From: Mesostigma viride
Lineage: Eukaryota > Streptophyta > Mesostigmatophyceae > Mesostigmatales > Mesostigmataceae
Direction: 5' to 3'
Assembly (NCBI GenBank): GCA_009746045.1
Contig: RPFO01000692.1
Span: forward strand, 259,285 to 323,284
Length of the DNA stretch: 64,000 nucleotides
Shown: positions 55,230 through 64,000 of the stretch, in pieces
Position numbering within the stretch: the first letter of the stretch is position 1
How the letters are laid out: each line of letters opens with the position of its first letter
Notes under the pieces: model-generated
The model's input: only the letters and a program-made list of their open reading frames with translations
Databases searched by the model: none
What the model was told of the DNA's origin: nothing
Position numbers and translations under genes: made by a program

Positions 55230-57604
55230 ATGTACAGGTATGTCCATATTGACAGGGTAGGTGGGTATGTAGACAGCCGTACAGGCTTTCTTACAAGACG
55301 CTATGGTCCCGATACTGTTCCCGACTGGGTGCCCCTCACCTGGCGGTTGCAGATGGAGCCGTCGGGAGACGAGGACTCTTCGTTGTTCGCAGACATGGTG
55401 GATATAGGGACGGATGACGATGGGCAGATAGGGCGGGCTCAGGCGGCTGCTGTGCCGTCTATCAGCCAGCCGCGACCCTCGACGCCTGGTGCCAGCGGCT
55501 CCCAGGAGCTGAAGGCACAGGCTCGGCTGCAAGAGGAGATTCGGCAGCGGGAGACCTCGTCCCGGGAGAATCAGGAATGTTACTATCCGAAGTGGCATGT
55601 CCCGGTTATGACTCTGACGAGGTTCTATGGCGTCGCCGCAAGAGACATGGGCGGGCGGCATCGGACTTCGTTTCTAAACCCTATTGTCCTGACCGCGCCC
55701 CCGGTTCCAAGTCAGATCCGGTATCCGAGCTCAAGCTGTGTATCAGCAGACAGGTGGGATTCCTGATCGAGGTGGATTGGAGGACAACCTCGGTCGAGGG
55801 CCAGGTGGTGGCCGTGGCGTGGGAGCAGCATCCGCCACTCTGTGCTTGCGGCGACTGCCAGGACGTTCTGGAGGCTCTAATCGCGTACCCCCGCCTGGCG
55901 CTGCTACTGATCCCTGAACGCGTTCGCAACCGATTGCCGGACGCGTTTAGGAGAGTTACCCTACGAGGCGCGCTCTGCACGGGGTGCTGGGAGTGGTCCT
56001 TGCGGGAGGCGTGCCGGAGGATCTGGAAGATGGATGAGGCGGAGGGAGATGACCCCGAAGGCGAGGGTGACAGGCAGCTGGCTGACGACGAGTCGGATGA
56101 CGACCTGCCACGGGTCCGCCGTGACGACCCTGAGGAGGATGGTGTCCCTTGGGCGGCGCAGGTCGGTACACGGCCGCCCCGCCGCCTCATTGTGTACAAC
56201 CGTGAGGCGGTGATGGCTCGCCCCAGGAGGTTCCCTACTAAGGGGCGTCCTCGGGGTCGACCAAGTGTGGTGGTGGCCCCGCGGGACAGATCCGGGGAGA
56301 GACAAGGTGAGAGCCGCCCTGCCCCGCGTCACGAGCGTGGCGGACAATCGGCACGTCATGAAACGCCACGCGATTCTATCCGACGGCGCGACGAGCGTGG
56401 CGATTGGTGGGAAGCACGTCGGGACTCGGCACAGGACTTGTACCACGCTCACGGGGCGCGGGAGAGACGCCGGCACACGTCACGGGAATCTCGTCAGCAA
56501 GAAGAGCTGCGGGAGTCACGCCGGCGCGAGGCGCGACAGGCGCCGTTCCACCCCAGGGACAATCACGGTTCCCTGGACCGTGTCGAGCACACCGGTTCAG
56601 CTTCGAACTTGACAGGGGCGGCCGCTGGGCCCGGACAACCCGGCCGCGCTCGGGAACGCGAACGGTCACCCGTTCGAGGTGCCAACGACCGACCGCTGCG
56701 TCAGCAGGGCGCGGCCCTTATCCCCGCGCCCGCACCAGAGCAGCCTTTACCGGCCCTTGCTCCCCAGCCTGCACCAGCGCAGCCTCAACCTGTCCTGGCC
56801 CGCTCCGCAGAGACGCCGGTACAGGAGATCGCTCCGCGTCGGGACGTGATACCGGCCCAGGAATGGGTACGGGGCACGTATGCCCGTAATCGGGTCATTG
56901 TCCCCTTGCATCCGGTGGCTGGCTTCGTGGTCGACATTGACGTGGGATACCCACGCCCGAGCCTTCCCCCGCCATCCGGGTTTTACTACCCCGCGAGCCT
57001 GCGCTTCCGTGGGGGCTCCAGCGTGCTTATTCAGCGAGAAGGCACCTTCGACTCGGTCAGCTTTCTCCTGCACGCACATGTGCCGGCGCCGGTGCCATCT
57101 GAGTCCCGCTACGAGCCGGTGATAGTAGGGACTACCGCCACGTACGATCTGCACCCGCCGCCTCTGCCGCAATACCGCGCTGAGCACCACTTGCGACGGA
57201 TTGCGTATCCCAAGCTCATGCCTATCCCGGGAGCTATCTACATGCGGAAGCAGCTCCCTGAGATTGCGGCAGCTCCGGGGTTCTACTGCGAGAGCGAGAA
57301 GGCCCAGAAGGAGCTGTTGCTCATGGCTGCCGGGTACTTCGCGGAAACTGGGTGCGGGGAGGTCGATGTGGAGCAGGGGTTCATCAGGTTCACCCGGCTC
57401 CCCTACATGGCGGCCTTCCTGTCGTACTGGCCGCCGGATGTGTGGATTGAGAAGTCCACGCTGCGTCAGCAGACGCGCAATGACTACCAGGTGGCGTTCA
57501 ACGCCGACGTGGTCGCGGCTCCCCTTGGCAAGATCCCGGAGATCATGACTGAGCACGGCTACAACGCGTTGCGGCGGCATCGCGCGCAGCAGGGATTCCA
57601 GTAA
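55230..57604 (+). other. Extra open frame downstream of chromovirus integrase, unknown function
   Basis: Between integrase and the 3' LTR lies about 2.4 kb of high-GC open sequence; the main frame is about 675 codons (from about 55577). It has paired cysteines (LCACGDCQDVLE ... LCTGCWEW), an acidic patch (EAEGDDPEGEGDRQLADDES), a long Arg-rich low-complexity middle, and a globular C-terminus (FYYPASLRFRGGSSVLI, AAFLSYWPPDVWIEK). I see no membrane segment or signal peptide, so it is not an obvious envelope gene. I do not recognise the family. Confidence 0.6.
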
Positions 57605-57915
57605 TTTTCCGGGAGATTGGCCGGAGAGTGCTGGGACGAAGGAGTATTTGACAACTATCAAGGTGTTGTCCCTGCGAGGCAACACCGAGAAGAACTGGCT
57701 ACTGCTCCGCTGGCGAACAGGGATCGGGACATAGTATTCTCATAGTTGGTGTATTATATGCATGTATGACGATGGGTTCTCGCTGGTACACAGCACCCCG
57801 TTGTTATGATTGTGTTTTGGTTTTCTTTTGAATTTTCCATGTTTGTGTGTCGTTGTTTGAGGTGCGCCCCCGGGCGATTGGACGATAGCCATCGTCCCCC
57901 GGGGAGGGGGAGGAG

Positions 57916-58531
57916 TGTTACGGCCCTAACCCATGTTTGGGCGTAACAATTCCTAAAATAAATTAGTTTGGTCAGTCGAAAGTCATTTTGATATTGTTTG
58001 AGACTTTCGATAGTTATTATGTTAGATTCGGGGACTTGGCCGAGTTATTCCATCACCCGGCCCAGGTACCCGTGGCTTTGCTTTCGGTTTGGTGTGTTAC
58101 TGGTCTGTACCCGGGACTGCCAGGTACCGGGTGCCAGACTGGCGGATACTATGTACATCTACGGCTGATATTAATTGCAGGCTGCGCTAGAGGTTCGGCC
58201 CCCAGCCGACCCGCTGGCATGCACGCCGTCTTGGACAAATGTCGTAGGTGACAATGGCTTCCCATCTTTGGTTTGGAATAAAATCGACTTGAGTAAAACT
58301 CGTCTGCCGAACCAGGGGTCAAATCTGGGCTGCACTAACGCCCTTCGTGCATTCCATGTATATGCATAATTTATCTAGTTGTGCATTCAGGGCCTAGCTA
58401 GTAATTCCGCGTACTAGCTAGAATTCAGGGCTACATTCACGTAGTCCGGGCGGATAGCAGATTCCGAGTTTATTCAGGCGCAACCCACGCTAGACTAGGG
58501 TCTTTCAGAGCCGCTGGGGCGGCTCGTAACA
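57916..58531 (+). repeat. 3' LTR of chromovirus
   Basis: Same 616 bp as the 5' LTR by eye, followed by CCTCA. It is preceded at about 57898-57915 by the purine tract GGGGAGGGGGAGGAG. Confidence 0.93.
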
Positions 58532-58536
58532 CCTCA

Positions 58537-58700
58537 CCTGGACGCTGGATGACGACCTCACCCCCGCTCAGCAACAGCAGCGACGCGACCTGTGGCCGGA
58601 ATACCTCCGCCATAAGCAGGACCCCCAGAAGCCCAAGGTGTACTGGAGGGGCGGGGACCTGATGATCAACCACAAGATGTGGACGCCCCCAGCGGGCTAG
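58537..58700 (+). CDS. LINE-A ORF1-like protein (copy A5), C-terminal domain
   Basis: Encodes LDDDLTPAQQQQRRDLWPEY, then HKQDPQKPKVYWRGGDLMI and a stop. This matches the small C-terminal domain of L1-type ORF1 proteins. The 3' untranslated region begins directly after the stop. Confidence 0.75.
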
Positions 58701-59126
58701 AATAGCAATAGCCCTAGCTTGTAACCATTGGCGTCACTGCCGCTAAGGCAGCCATGCCTAGAATGTTGCCTAGCTGTGCCAATACACTTAGTCACGTGCC
58801 GCCAACGCACGGTACACAACCAGCCATAGCCTCAGCCTAGTCCTAGTACAGCCATGCTACGCCCTGGCTATGTTCAGATTACCTGCCCACGCTCCTTGCT
58901 ATGATATGCTCACATGGGTCTTATTGCACCCACAGTTTGCCGGATCGTTAGCCTGTCCTTTTAGCTATAGCCGCGCCCGATTGCAGCTGTGGCATGCCTT
59001 TGGCATGAAGGAGACTGCATGGGGGTCTCTGCCCTTTCTCCTGTAGTGCACACACAGGGATTAAAAGCACTTCGGTGCTCCGTGACTCCCCAACGGGAGC
59101 ACGAGTTTAATTAATTAATTAATTAA
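58701..59126 (+). other. LINE-A 3' untranslated region with terminal hairpin and (TTAA)n
   Basis: Contains TACAGCCATGCTACG, GTCTTATTGCACCC, a GCAGCTGTGGCATGCC motif, then the imperfect hairpin GTGCTCCGTGACTCCCCAAC/GGGAGCAC and (TTAA)n. The same order is seen in copies A1, A3 and A4, which defines the family's 3' end. Confidence 0.85.
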
Positions 59127-59136
59127 TTGGCATGAA

Positions 59137-59256
59137 GGAGACTGGGGGTCTCTGCCCTAAATCTCCTCTTGTGCATGCACACACAGGGAAGCACTTCGGT
59201 GCTCCGTGCATGACTCGGACCCAACGGGAGCACGAGTTTAATTAATTAATTAATTA
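59137..59256 (+). other. LINE-A copy A4 terminal hairpin and tail
   Basis: GGAGACTGGGGGTCTCTGCC, CACTTCGGTGCTCCGTGCATG, AACGGGAGCACGAG and (TTAA)n continue copy A4 after the nested copy A5. They are followed by the target duplication ATGGACATGTG. Confidence 0.8.
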
Positions 59257-59392
59257 ATGGACATGTGCTACACTAGACGCCAGTACGGGCTCACGGCCGG
59301 GCAGCCTCCTGGTTTTTCTGTAATATGGAGGCAGATAGCTTACACCTAGAGTAGACTAGGTAGGGTTTTCTAGATTAGATTAGCTTTGAGTT

Positions 59393-59580
59393 AGATTAGT
59401 TAGCCCCCCAAGCGGAGGAGGCGTTTTGATGAGTAGTGTAGTTAGGATTTTCTAGATAGCTTAGATCGAGTTAGGATAGTTCGATCACGCGGCTTCCTCC
59501 ACCCCATTCATCATGAAATATGTGCTACATGACCTCCCCACGGAGGCATGTTATAATTTAATTTAATTTTTTTAAGATTT
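59393..59580 (+). mobile_element. LINE-B 3'-end fragment
   Basis: CCCCCCAAGCGGAGGAGGCG, TTTTGATGAGTAGTG, AGGATTTTCTAGATAGC, CGGCTTCCTCCACC and TATGTGCTACATGACC, then an ATTTA-rich tail. The sequence matches the end of the LINE-B copy at 60496-61942, including its last few codons and stop. Confidence 0.75.
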
Positions 59581-59609
59581 GTTTCGCGGCTGTGTCCCCC
59601 CTCCATCCA

Positions 59610-59690
59610 TCCACGGGAATATGTGCTACAGTACATGATCTCCCAACGGAGTCATGTTATAATTTATTTTAATTTAATTTTTATAGCTTA
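59610..59690 (+). mobile_element. Very short LINE-B 3' tail
   Basis: GGGAATATGTGCTACAGTAC, ATGATCTCCCAACGGAGTC and ATGTTATAATTTATTTTAAT form another copy of the last 70 or so bases of LINE-B, similar to the 79-bp insertion at 10387. Its target duplication is not clear. Confidence 0.6.
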
Positions 59691-59790
59691 CACCATCCAT
59701 TCCATCCCATGTTCCCCTCCCACTGAGGACTTATGCTCACGTGACACAGTCACGTGTCTATTCATTAATTAATTAATTAATTAATGGAGT
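59690..59790 (+). repeat. Family C tail repeat
   Basis: TAGCTTACACCATCCATTCC ... GGACTTATGCTCACGTGACA, CAGTCACGTGTCTATT, then (TTAA)n. A second copy at 60470-60495 plus 61943-62030 was split by the LINE-B insertion. The CACGTGACxCAGTCACGTG inverted repeat and TTAA tail suggest another retroelement 3' end. A related inverted tail may lie near 32310-32345. Confidence 0.55.
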
Positions 59791-59794
59791 AAGT

Positions 59795-59905
59795 AAGTAC
59801 TTGCGTGTCATGCATGCGCAAAGGCATGCCACGGAGTACTATGCTAACCTCATTAGAAAAATAATTACACAAAAGTTTAAACAAATATCGTCTGCATCAT
59901 CCCCC
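59795..59905 (+). repeat. Dispersed ~110-bp repeat
   Basis: AAGTAAGTACTTGCGTGTCA, TACTATGCTAACCTCATTAG, AATAATTACAC and CGTCTGCATCAT match 32590-32700. On the minus strand it follows the stop of the small frame at 59926-60192 and may be that gene's 3' end. Confidence 0.5.
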
Positions 59906-59925
59906 AACCGTTAAGCACTAGATGG

Positions 59926-60192
59926 GGATGTATAATCCTCATCCGAGCTGTCCTGTACTGTAATGGCAGACGAGGCGGTAGTGTAGCGGCTATCCTCAGG
60001 ACCAATAACCTCGACCTGCGGACTTCTACCCTGGCTAGCAACGGGCCGCGGGGCCCGTGGGGAGAAAACAGGAGCATACCCCTCGGGAAGGTGCTTATTA
60101 TCGCAGATGGCAGCCCATTTCGCCTTGTCAATCATGCGGGCGCGGAGTACGGATAGTCCCAGAAGCCCTGCATCTTCAAGCAGTTGTGTCAC
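59926..60192 (-). pseudogene. Small minus-strand coding remnant, unknown
   Basis: Reads LEDAGLLGLSVLRARMIDKA, KWAAICDNKHLPEGYAPVFS, then an acidic end VQDSSDEDYTSPSSA and a stop. It resembles the C-terminus of a larger protein, possibly of an element whose 3' end is the dispersed 110-bp repeat. No domain is recognised. Confidence 0.35.
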
Positions 60193-60483
60193 ATAGGTCC
60201 GGGTCGCGCCGCGCCGGTGCCCGGCGCGTGCAAGTTTGCCAGTGGGTTGCGATGGGACAAGGGGACCCTGCCATAGAAGGAGGTGTCTACCTGGTTGGCC
60301 CGTCTTAAGCCCCCCGCTATTAATGGAGGCAGATGGTACGCAAGGATAGATGGCTAGTGATAAAGAAGGAGACCACCCCCAAGTCTGTGGGGGCTCCGCG
60401 TGTGAACGCGTATGGCATTCATAGCGATTCCGGCCGCGGTGCCCACACCCCTGTAACTAGGACCTAGATAGCTTACTTACACC
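60193..60483. other. Short unassigned interval
   Basis: No gene is seen. Pieces such as TAATGGAGGCAGATGG and CTAGATAGCTTAC resemble the 59320-59345 region, so this is probably older repeat debris. Confidence 0.4.
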
Positions 60484-60495
60484 ATCCATTCCATT

Positions 60496-61942
60496 GTCAT
60501 GGCTGTGTTTGTCGCGCGCCGGTTGATGGAGGAGGTGCGTCGCCTTCCCCCTGACAGTTTGCCGCTGGTCTTCATTTTTGTTGACTATATCAAGGCCTTT
60601 GACACGGTTCTCTGGGAGGCTCTTTGGGCCATCCTAGCTCTGGATCGGGTACCACCTGCGTTTATTGCTGCCATTCGCCGACTGTATGAGGGCTCACAGG
60701 CAGTAGTGCGGACTGCGGAAGGCACCACTCCACCATTCCCCCTTCACCACGGGGTGTGGCAAGGTTGTGTCCTGTCCCCATACCTGTTCATTATTGTCGT
60801 GCATGGATCACGTCATGCGCCGTTGGGCACGTGCGCGCTTTACAGCTCTTAAGGGGTTCGAGCCCGGCTTGGACATCCTTAACGAGCGCGAGCACGGCGG
60901 GGTTAGACCTGGTTACCGCCTTGCCGACCTGATTTATGCGGATGACACCACCCTCATCGAGAGCCCCGAGCACATTCAGACCTGGCTGGACTGTCTGGGC
61001 CTGGAGGCGAGGGCGGTGGGGCTGGAGATTAGTTTCAAAACTGAGGCGATGGTGATCAAGGGGCCTCCAGTACACCACCGCTGCCGCGCCTGCTCGACGG
61101 GACGGAGGTCCCGTTCCGCGACCGCTTCAAGCTGTTGGGGAGTTGGCTTCCTGACACTGCCGACGATGTGGACACCCGCATCGGCCTTGCCTGGGCCAAG
61201 CTCCGTTCGCTCAAAACCTACTGGAGCTCGAAGGGCCTGGGCGAGCACCGCAAGCGCATGCTCTTCAAGGTCCTCGTCCTCACGGTGCTCACGTATGGCG
61301 CCGAGGCGTGGACCATCCCACCCAAACTGGCAGCTAGGCTAGATGGCACGGTTTACAGGATGCTCCGACAGGTCCTTAACGTAGGGTTTTCCGAGCGTCC
61401 GTCATCAGAGTCTTTGTATCATGGCATGCCTCGTATTTCGGACGAGATTAGGCAGCGTAGGATAGCATTTGTAGGACACCTTGCTCGCACCAGCCAGGTC
61501 GACACCGCCCTTGGCCTGGCCGGCCCCCAGCGGCTTGGCCAGCCAGGGCGACACATTCTGACCTGGCCTGGCCCCGAGGGCATTCCCAAAAGGGTAGGGA
61601 AACCTGTCACGAACTACATCCAGATGTTGCTGGACGACCTAGTGGTCCCAGCCCAGTTTGAGCACCGCATCCACTCTCTCTCCCGTCTTTGGACTGCCAT
61701 GCAGGACAAGACGCGGTGGAAGAAGATTGTCAAGGCGCACACGCCCGACCGTGTGGGCAAGCCCCCTCCCCCCAAGCGGAGGAGGCGTTTTGATGAGTAG
61801 TGTTGTTAGGATTTTCTAGATAGCTTAGCGTTAGGATAGTTCGATCACGCGGCTTCCTCCACCCCCTCCATCATGGAATATGTGCTACATGATCTCCCCA
61901 CGGAGGCATGTTATAATTTAATTTAATTTAATTTAATTTTTA
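60496..61942 (+). mobile_element. LINE-B, 5'-truncated, with reverse transcriptase fragment
   Basis: The target duplication ATCCATTCCATT lies at 60484-60495 and 61943-61954. RT motifs: LVFIFVDYIKAFDTVLWEAL (A), HGVWQGCVLSPYLF (B) and LADLIYADDTTLIE (C). A connection region (YGAEAWTIPPKLAARLDGTV, RQRRIAFVGHLART) and the stop at 61798-61800 follow. Two frame changes, near 60790 and 61100, divide it. The 3' untranslated region is about 140 bp with an ATTTA-type tail. It inserted into a family C tail. Confidence 0.85.
60499..61800 (+). pseudogene. LINE-B reverse transcriptase, C-terminal two thirds
   Basis: Three overlapping frames (60499-60852, 60767-61342, 61135-61800) together cover the RT palm and thumb and the C-terminal domain, ending PPPPKRRRRFDE. 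The fingers and any endonuclease are lost to 5' truncation. Both frame changes make this copy inactive. The catalytic YADD is intact. It is a possible source family of machinery for LINE-A, but only by inference. Confidence 0.8.
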
Positions 61943-62030
61943 ATCCATTCCATTCACTATGGACTTATGCTCACGTGACGCAGTCACGTGTCTATTAATT
62001 AATTAATTAATTAATTAATTAATTAAGGGG

Positions 62031-62554
62031 AGGTGGCACCCCAAAACCCAAAAAATCTGACATATGCTAATATCACTTGAAATTCATTTGCACAATGCTG
62101 AATTATGATTGGGGGCACTAAATAACATCTCTAGTGAGTTGTCCATGCACTTGTTGGGGGTACTACCCCCATATATACGCCAATAATGCGCTATAAATAG
62201 CAAAAGACGCTAATTAGGGCTGAGTATGCCCCAGCCAATGCACTTATTTGTTGGCTACCAAAAATCAAGGTCATATAGTTCCCTGAGTTTGTAGCTTGCT
62301 GAGCTATTTACATCATGGAAATGGCAAAACCTTGAACAGTTATTAATTTTCCCGCAAAACAGGTCATTTTTTACCGGACATTGGGAATAAACATATCATA
62401 AACACTTCCGATAAGGCCACAAAATCAACAAAAATTCCGGCTAACAGGGGGACAGCAGTGTTCCAAGTCCCAGGTCATTCCGACAAGTCTAGCTCAAGTT
62501 ATTGCGTCAGACGTTTTTAAAAAAATGCCCGCTAAAACAGAAAATGTCACTATA
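62031..62554. other. AT-richer non-coding stretch
   Basis: No gene is seen. One short inverted repeat (TTGGGGGTACTACCCCCATA, near 62155) is present, and the composition is lower in GC than the host exons. It ends with one copy of a direct repeat (62471-62545) flanking the PHD fragment. Confidence 0.5.
62471..62545 (-). repeat. Direct repeat flanking PHD fragment (copy 1)
   Basis: Shares CAGGTCATTCCGACAAGTCT, GCTCAAGT and GCTAAAAC with 62825-62882, in the same orientation on either side of the PHD coding stretch. Confidence 0.6.
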
Positions 62555-62833
62555 TCAGCCCTTGTAAGCATCCTGCACAAGGCAGGCAGGGCAAAACCAA
62601 TCCCCCTTGGGCTCCTTAGTCAACGGGGGGTCAGCGCAGCACCCATGCAGTCCTCCCTTGCACCCGAATGTGCTGCACAGCAGGAAAGGGACACCGTCAA
62701 TTTCATCCGGGGAAGCACATGCAAGGCAAGGAATATTATCAACATCATTCTCATCATCACTACTACCTTCCCCATCGTCCCCCTGCCCCTCCCTTTGCAT
62801 CACGTCGTGGCAGCCACCCTTAACACAGGTCAT
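62555..62833 (-). CDS. PHD-finger fragment, probable last exon
   Basis: On the minus strand it encodes an acidic stretch (DDGEGSSDDENDVDN), then a PHD-type zinc finger: CLAC, LLCSTFGC, LHGCC and WFCPACL, a Cys4-His-Cys3 pattern, followed by a stop at 62555-62557. PHD fingers read histone tails. A possible acceptor (TGTTAAG) lies near 62818, so this may be the final exon of a gene extending rightward or a captured fragment. No convincing partner exon is seen to the right. Confidence 0.6.
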   Translation of the reverse strand: MTCVKGGCHDVMQREGQGDDGEGSSDDENDVDNIPCLACASPDEIDGVPFLLCSTFGCKGGLHGCCADPPLTKEPKGDWFCPACLVQDAYKG

Positions 62834-62882
62834 TCCGACAAGTCTTGCTCAAGTAATAAGGTTATGCGTGCTAAAACCTGAA
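62825..62882 (-). repeat. Direct repeat flanking PHD fragment (copy 2)
   Basis: The partner of 62471-62545; about 58 bp with small differences. On the minus strand it precedes the PHD coding stretch. Confidence 0.6.
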
Positions 62883-64000
62883 CATAAGCTTAAGGGGGGT
62901 TTCTTTGTATATGGCCACTTAGGCATGCTGTTTTCCATCCAAAAAGCCAGAAAGCATGCCCCACTCGATCACAAAACATAAGCAAACGGCTAGGCACCAC
63001 ATCTTCCCTCACCTGCCCTCGGCATGGCCAACCTTGCCAGCGCAAGCATAGCAACACGATCGCTAGGCATACATGCCAAGAGAGCATACACTATACTCTA
63101 CCCAAGGTTACCTTGTAAACTTCATGCCAAGAACTCAGCAAATCTATGATCAAAAGCACATATAATTAACTCTAGCACACTGATGACGACACATGCTCAA
63201 GGTTGGGGGTCACTGTGGCACGCACTGATGGGTTTCCTAGACGACCACTCACTACCTGACAAGGCGCTAAGGACCACTCAGAAAGCAAGTAAACACAATC
63301 ACACTTTACATGCCATCAACATGGATCAAATCCATGCTGAATATGTGTGAAGTACAAAGGGGTGGCCACGCACCTCATACTCCTTCACCGTCCCTCGAGC
63401 ATGGCCAGACTTATAAGTACGTGAATAGCAATAATGATTATGGCACTAACATGCATTACCAGCATTTTCTATGTTTCTCCCAGGTTAGATTGTAAGGGTT
63501 ATGCCAACCAAGCTTACCAACACAGCAACAACTCCTTAACTGCACTACCCGACATGGGCAACAAACTGGAACTATGGAGGGCAAGGAACCAAGGAGATCA
63601 TGGCATACAAAGCTTGTATGCAGTCAACCATGTCAACCATGGTTGGCTCAGCAACATTGCTGTCTTGTCACATCATCATAACAAGGAAAGCTCAAATAAA
63701 CCAATGATGGCAGCTATCTACATGCAGTCACACAAATGCAATATCTCCAACATGATCGTCGATTTAAAAAATTCCTTCCCTGCACGATAAAATGCAAAGA
63801 AACCAGTGGCGGCCGTTCAGCTTCTGACCGCTGTGATGCCGCTGCGAGGAAAGGGTGCGTCACTATCACACAACAAGAAGCGTCCATACGCACAACATCC
63901 TTGCCAGAACACGTGCTATGAAATCCCTTACGCCTTCCCTAGGATCTATCGGCTGAGACTGAAGCGGATTTGATCAAGACATCAACGAAAACAAGCTAAA
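62883..64000. other. Non-coding stretch, nothing recognised
   Basis: Only short open frames without domain signals. Moderate GC, no tandem repeats, no LTR or LINE ends matching the rest of the window. It could be intron or intergenic. Confidence 0.5.

Larger units (their letters stand above)
42677..58531 (+). mobile_element. Ty3-type chromovirus LTR retrotransposon, 15.9 kb with two nested insertions (young)
   Basis: The 616-bp LTRs (TGTTACGG...CGTAACA) at 42677-43292 and 57916-58531 appear identical. The target duplication is CCTCA (42672-42676 and 58532-58536). Parts: tRNA primer-binding site, long leader, gag with zinc knuckle, protease, RT, RNase H, integrase with chromodomain, an extra downstream open frame, and a polypurine tract. 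Two later insertions interrupt it. Apart from those, the coding parts look largely open, with perhaps two breaks. Its own length is about 11.4 kb, large for the family. Confidence 0.93.
41258..59126 (+). mobile_element. LINE-A copy A5, full-length ORF1-only element, split by a chromovirus
   Basis: The target duplication TTGGCATGAA lies at 41248-41257 and 59127-59136. Without the nested insertion it is about 2.0 kb: a 5' untranslated region of about 190 bp, a single ORF of about 460 codons (from ATG 41447 to TAG 58698-58700), a 3' untranslated region of about 425 bp with a terminal hairpin, and a TTAA tail. One frameshift lies near 42045. No reverse transcriptase or endonuclease is present anywhere between its ends. 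Confidence 0.82.
32821..59256 (+). mobile_element. LINE-A copy A4, 5'-truncated, split by nested insertions
   Basis: The target duplication ATGGACATGTG lies at 32810-32820 and 59257-59267. The element's own sequence is about 0.9 kb in three pieces: 32821-33516 (end of ORF1: RRM-like segment, then LDDDLTPAQQQQRRDLWPEY and YWRGGDLMIN, then 3' untranslated region), 41167-41257, and 59137-59256 (terminal hairpin and TTAA tail). It is interrupted first by LTR element 3 and then by LINE-A copy A5. Confidence 0.85.

Noticed and set aside
42677-58531. Same LTR length (616 bp) in the chromovirus and Copia-group element 1
   Set aside because: The sequences are unrelated and belong to different superfamilies; the equal length is coincidence.

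Overview
The window looks like nuclear DNA of a green alga, probably a chlorophyte of prasinophyte grade such as the Pyramimonadales. That placement is inference. It rests on GT-AG introns with GTGAGT/GTAAGT donors in a host gene, a proline-rich linker typical of algal extracellular proteins, a Cys-rich 'GECDDGG...GTDCTDCG' module of a kind abundant in some marine algae, long microsatellites, and a very high load of retrotransposons. No bacterial operons, rRNA or complete tRNA genes are visible.

Positions 1-8498 hold the 3' part of one host gene on the plus strand. Seven exons join in phase into 749 codons. They encode a secreted-type protein: a pre-peptidase-C-like beta-sandwich domain, a proline-rich linker, a large beta-propeller-like domain resembling hypothetical secreted bacterial proteins, and a Cys-rich tail. 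Its introns are filled with tandem repeats, including a foldback element, (GGAC)n/(GGAT)n and 770 bp of G-rich repeat. Positions 8499-13097 are intergenic, with (ATTC)n/(TTCG)n and several short LINE copies in both orientations.

From 13102 to 59256 almost everything is nested transposon. A degenerate piggyBac-like DNA transposon (13102-32405, minus strand, CTAA duplications) is split by two Copia-group LTR elements (13396-21191 and 22194-29947). Next, a 5'-truncated LINE-A copy (32821-59256) is split by a third Copia-group element (33517-41161) and by a full LINE-A copy (41258-59126). That copy is split by a 15.9-kb Ty3 chromovirus (42677-58531), which is itself split by an antisense R2-group LINE (44328-47909) and a palindromic insertion with pol III B-box motifs (51221-52076). 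Almost every boundary is supported by a target-site duplication. Positions 59257-62030 hold more LINE tails and a truncated LINE-B reverse transcriptase. Positions 62031-64000 are AT-richer and mostly featureless apart from a PHD-finger fragment.

Most notable signals: (i) three related Copia-group elements whose aspartic protease lies between integrase and reverse transcriptase, with an HGDD reverse-transcriptase motif and AGTT...AACT LTR ends; (ii) LINE-A, which appears to be an ORF1-only retrotransposon without reverse transcriptase; (iii) the palindromic insertion carrying two perfect B boxes; (iv) a chromovirus with an extra long open frame downstream of integrase. All LTR pairs look identical by eye, so the LTR insertions are young.
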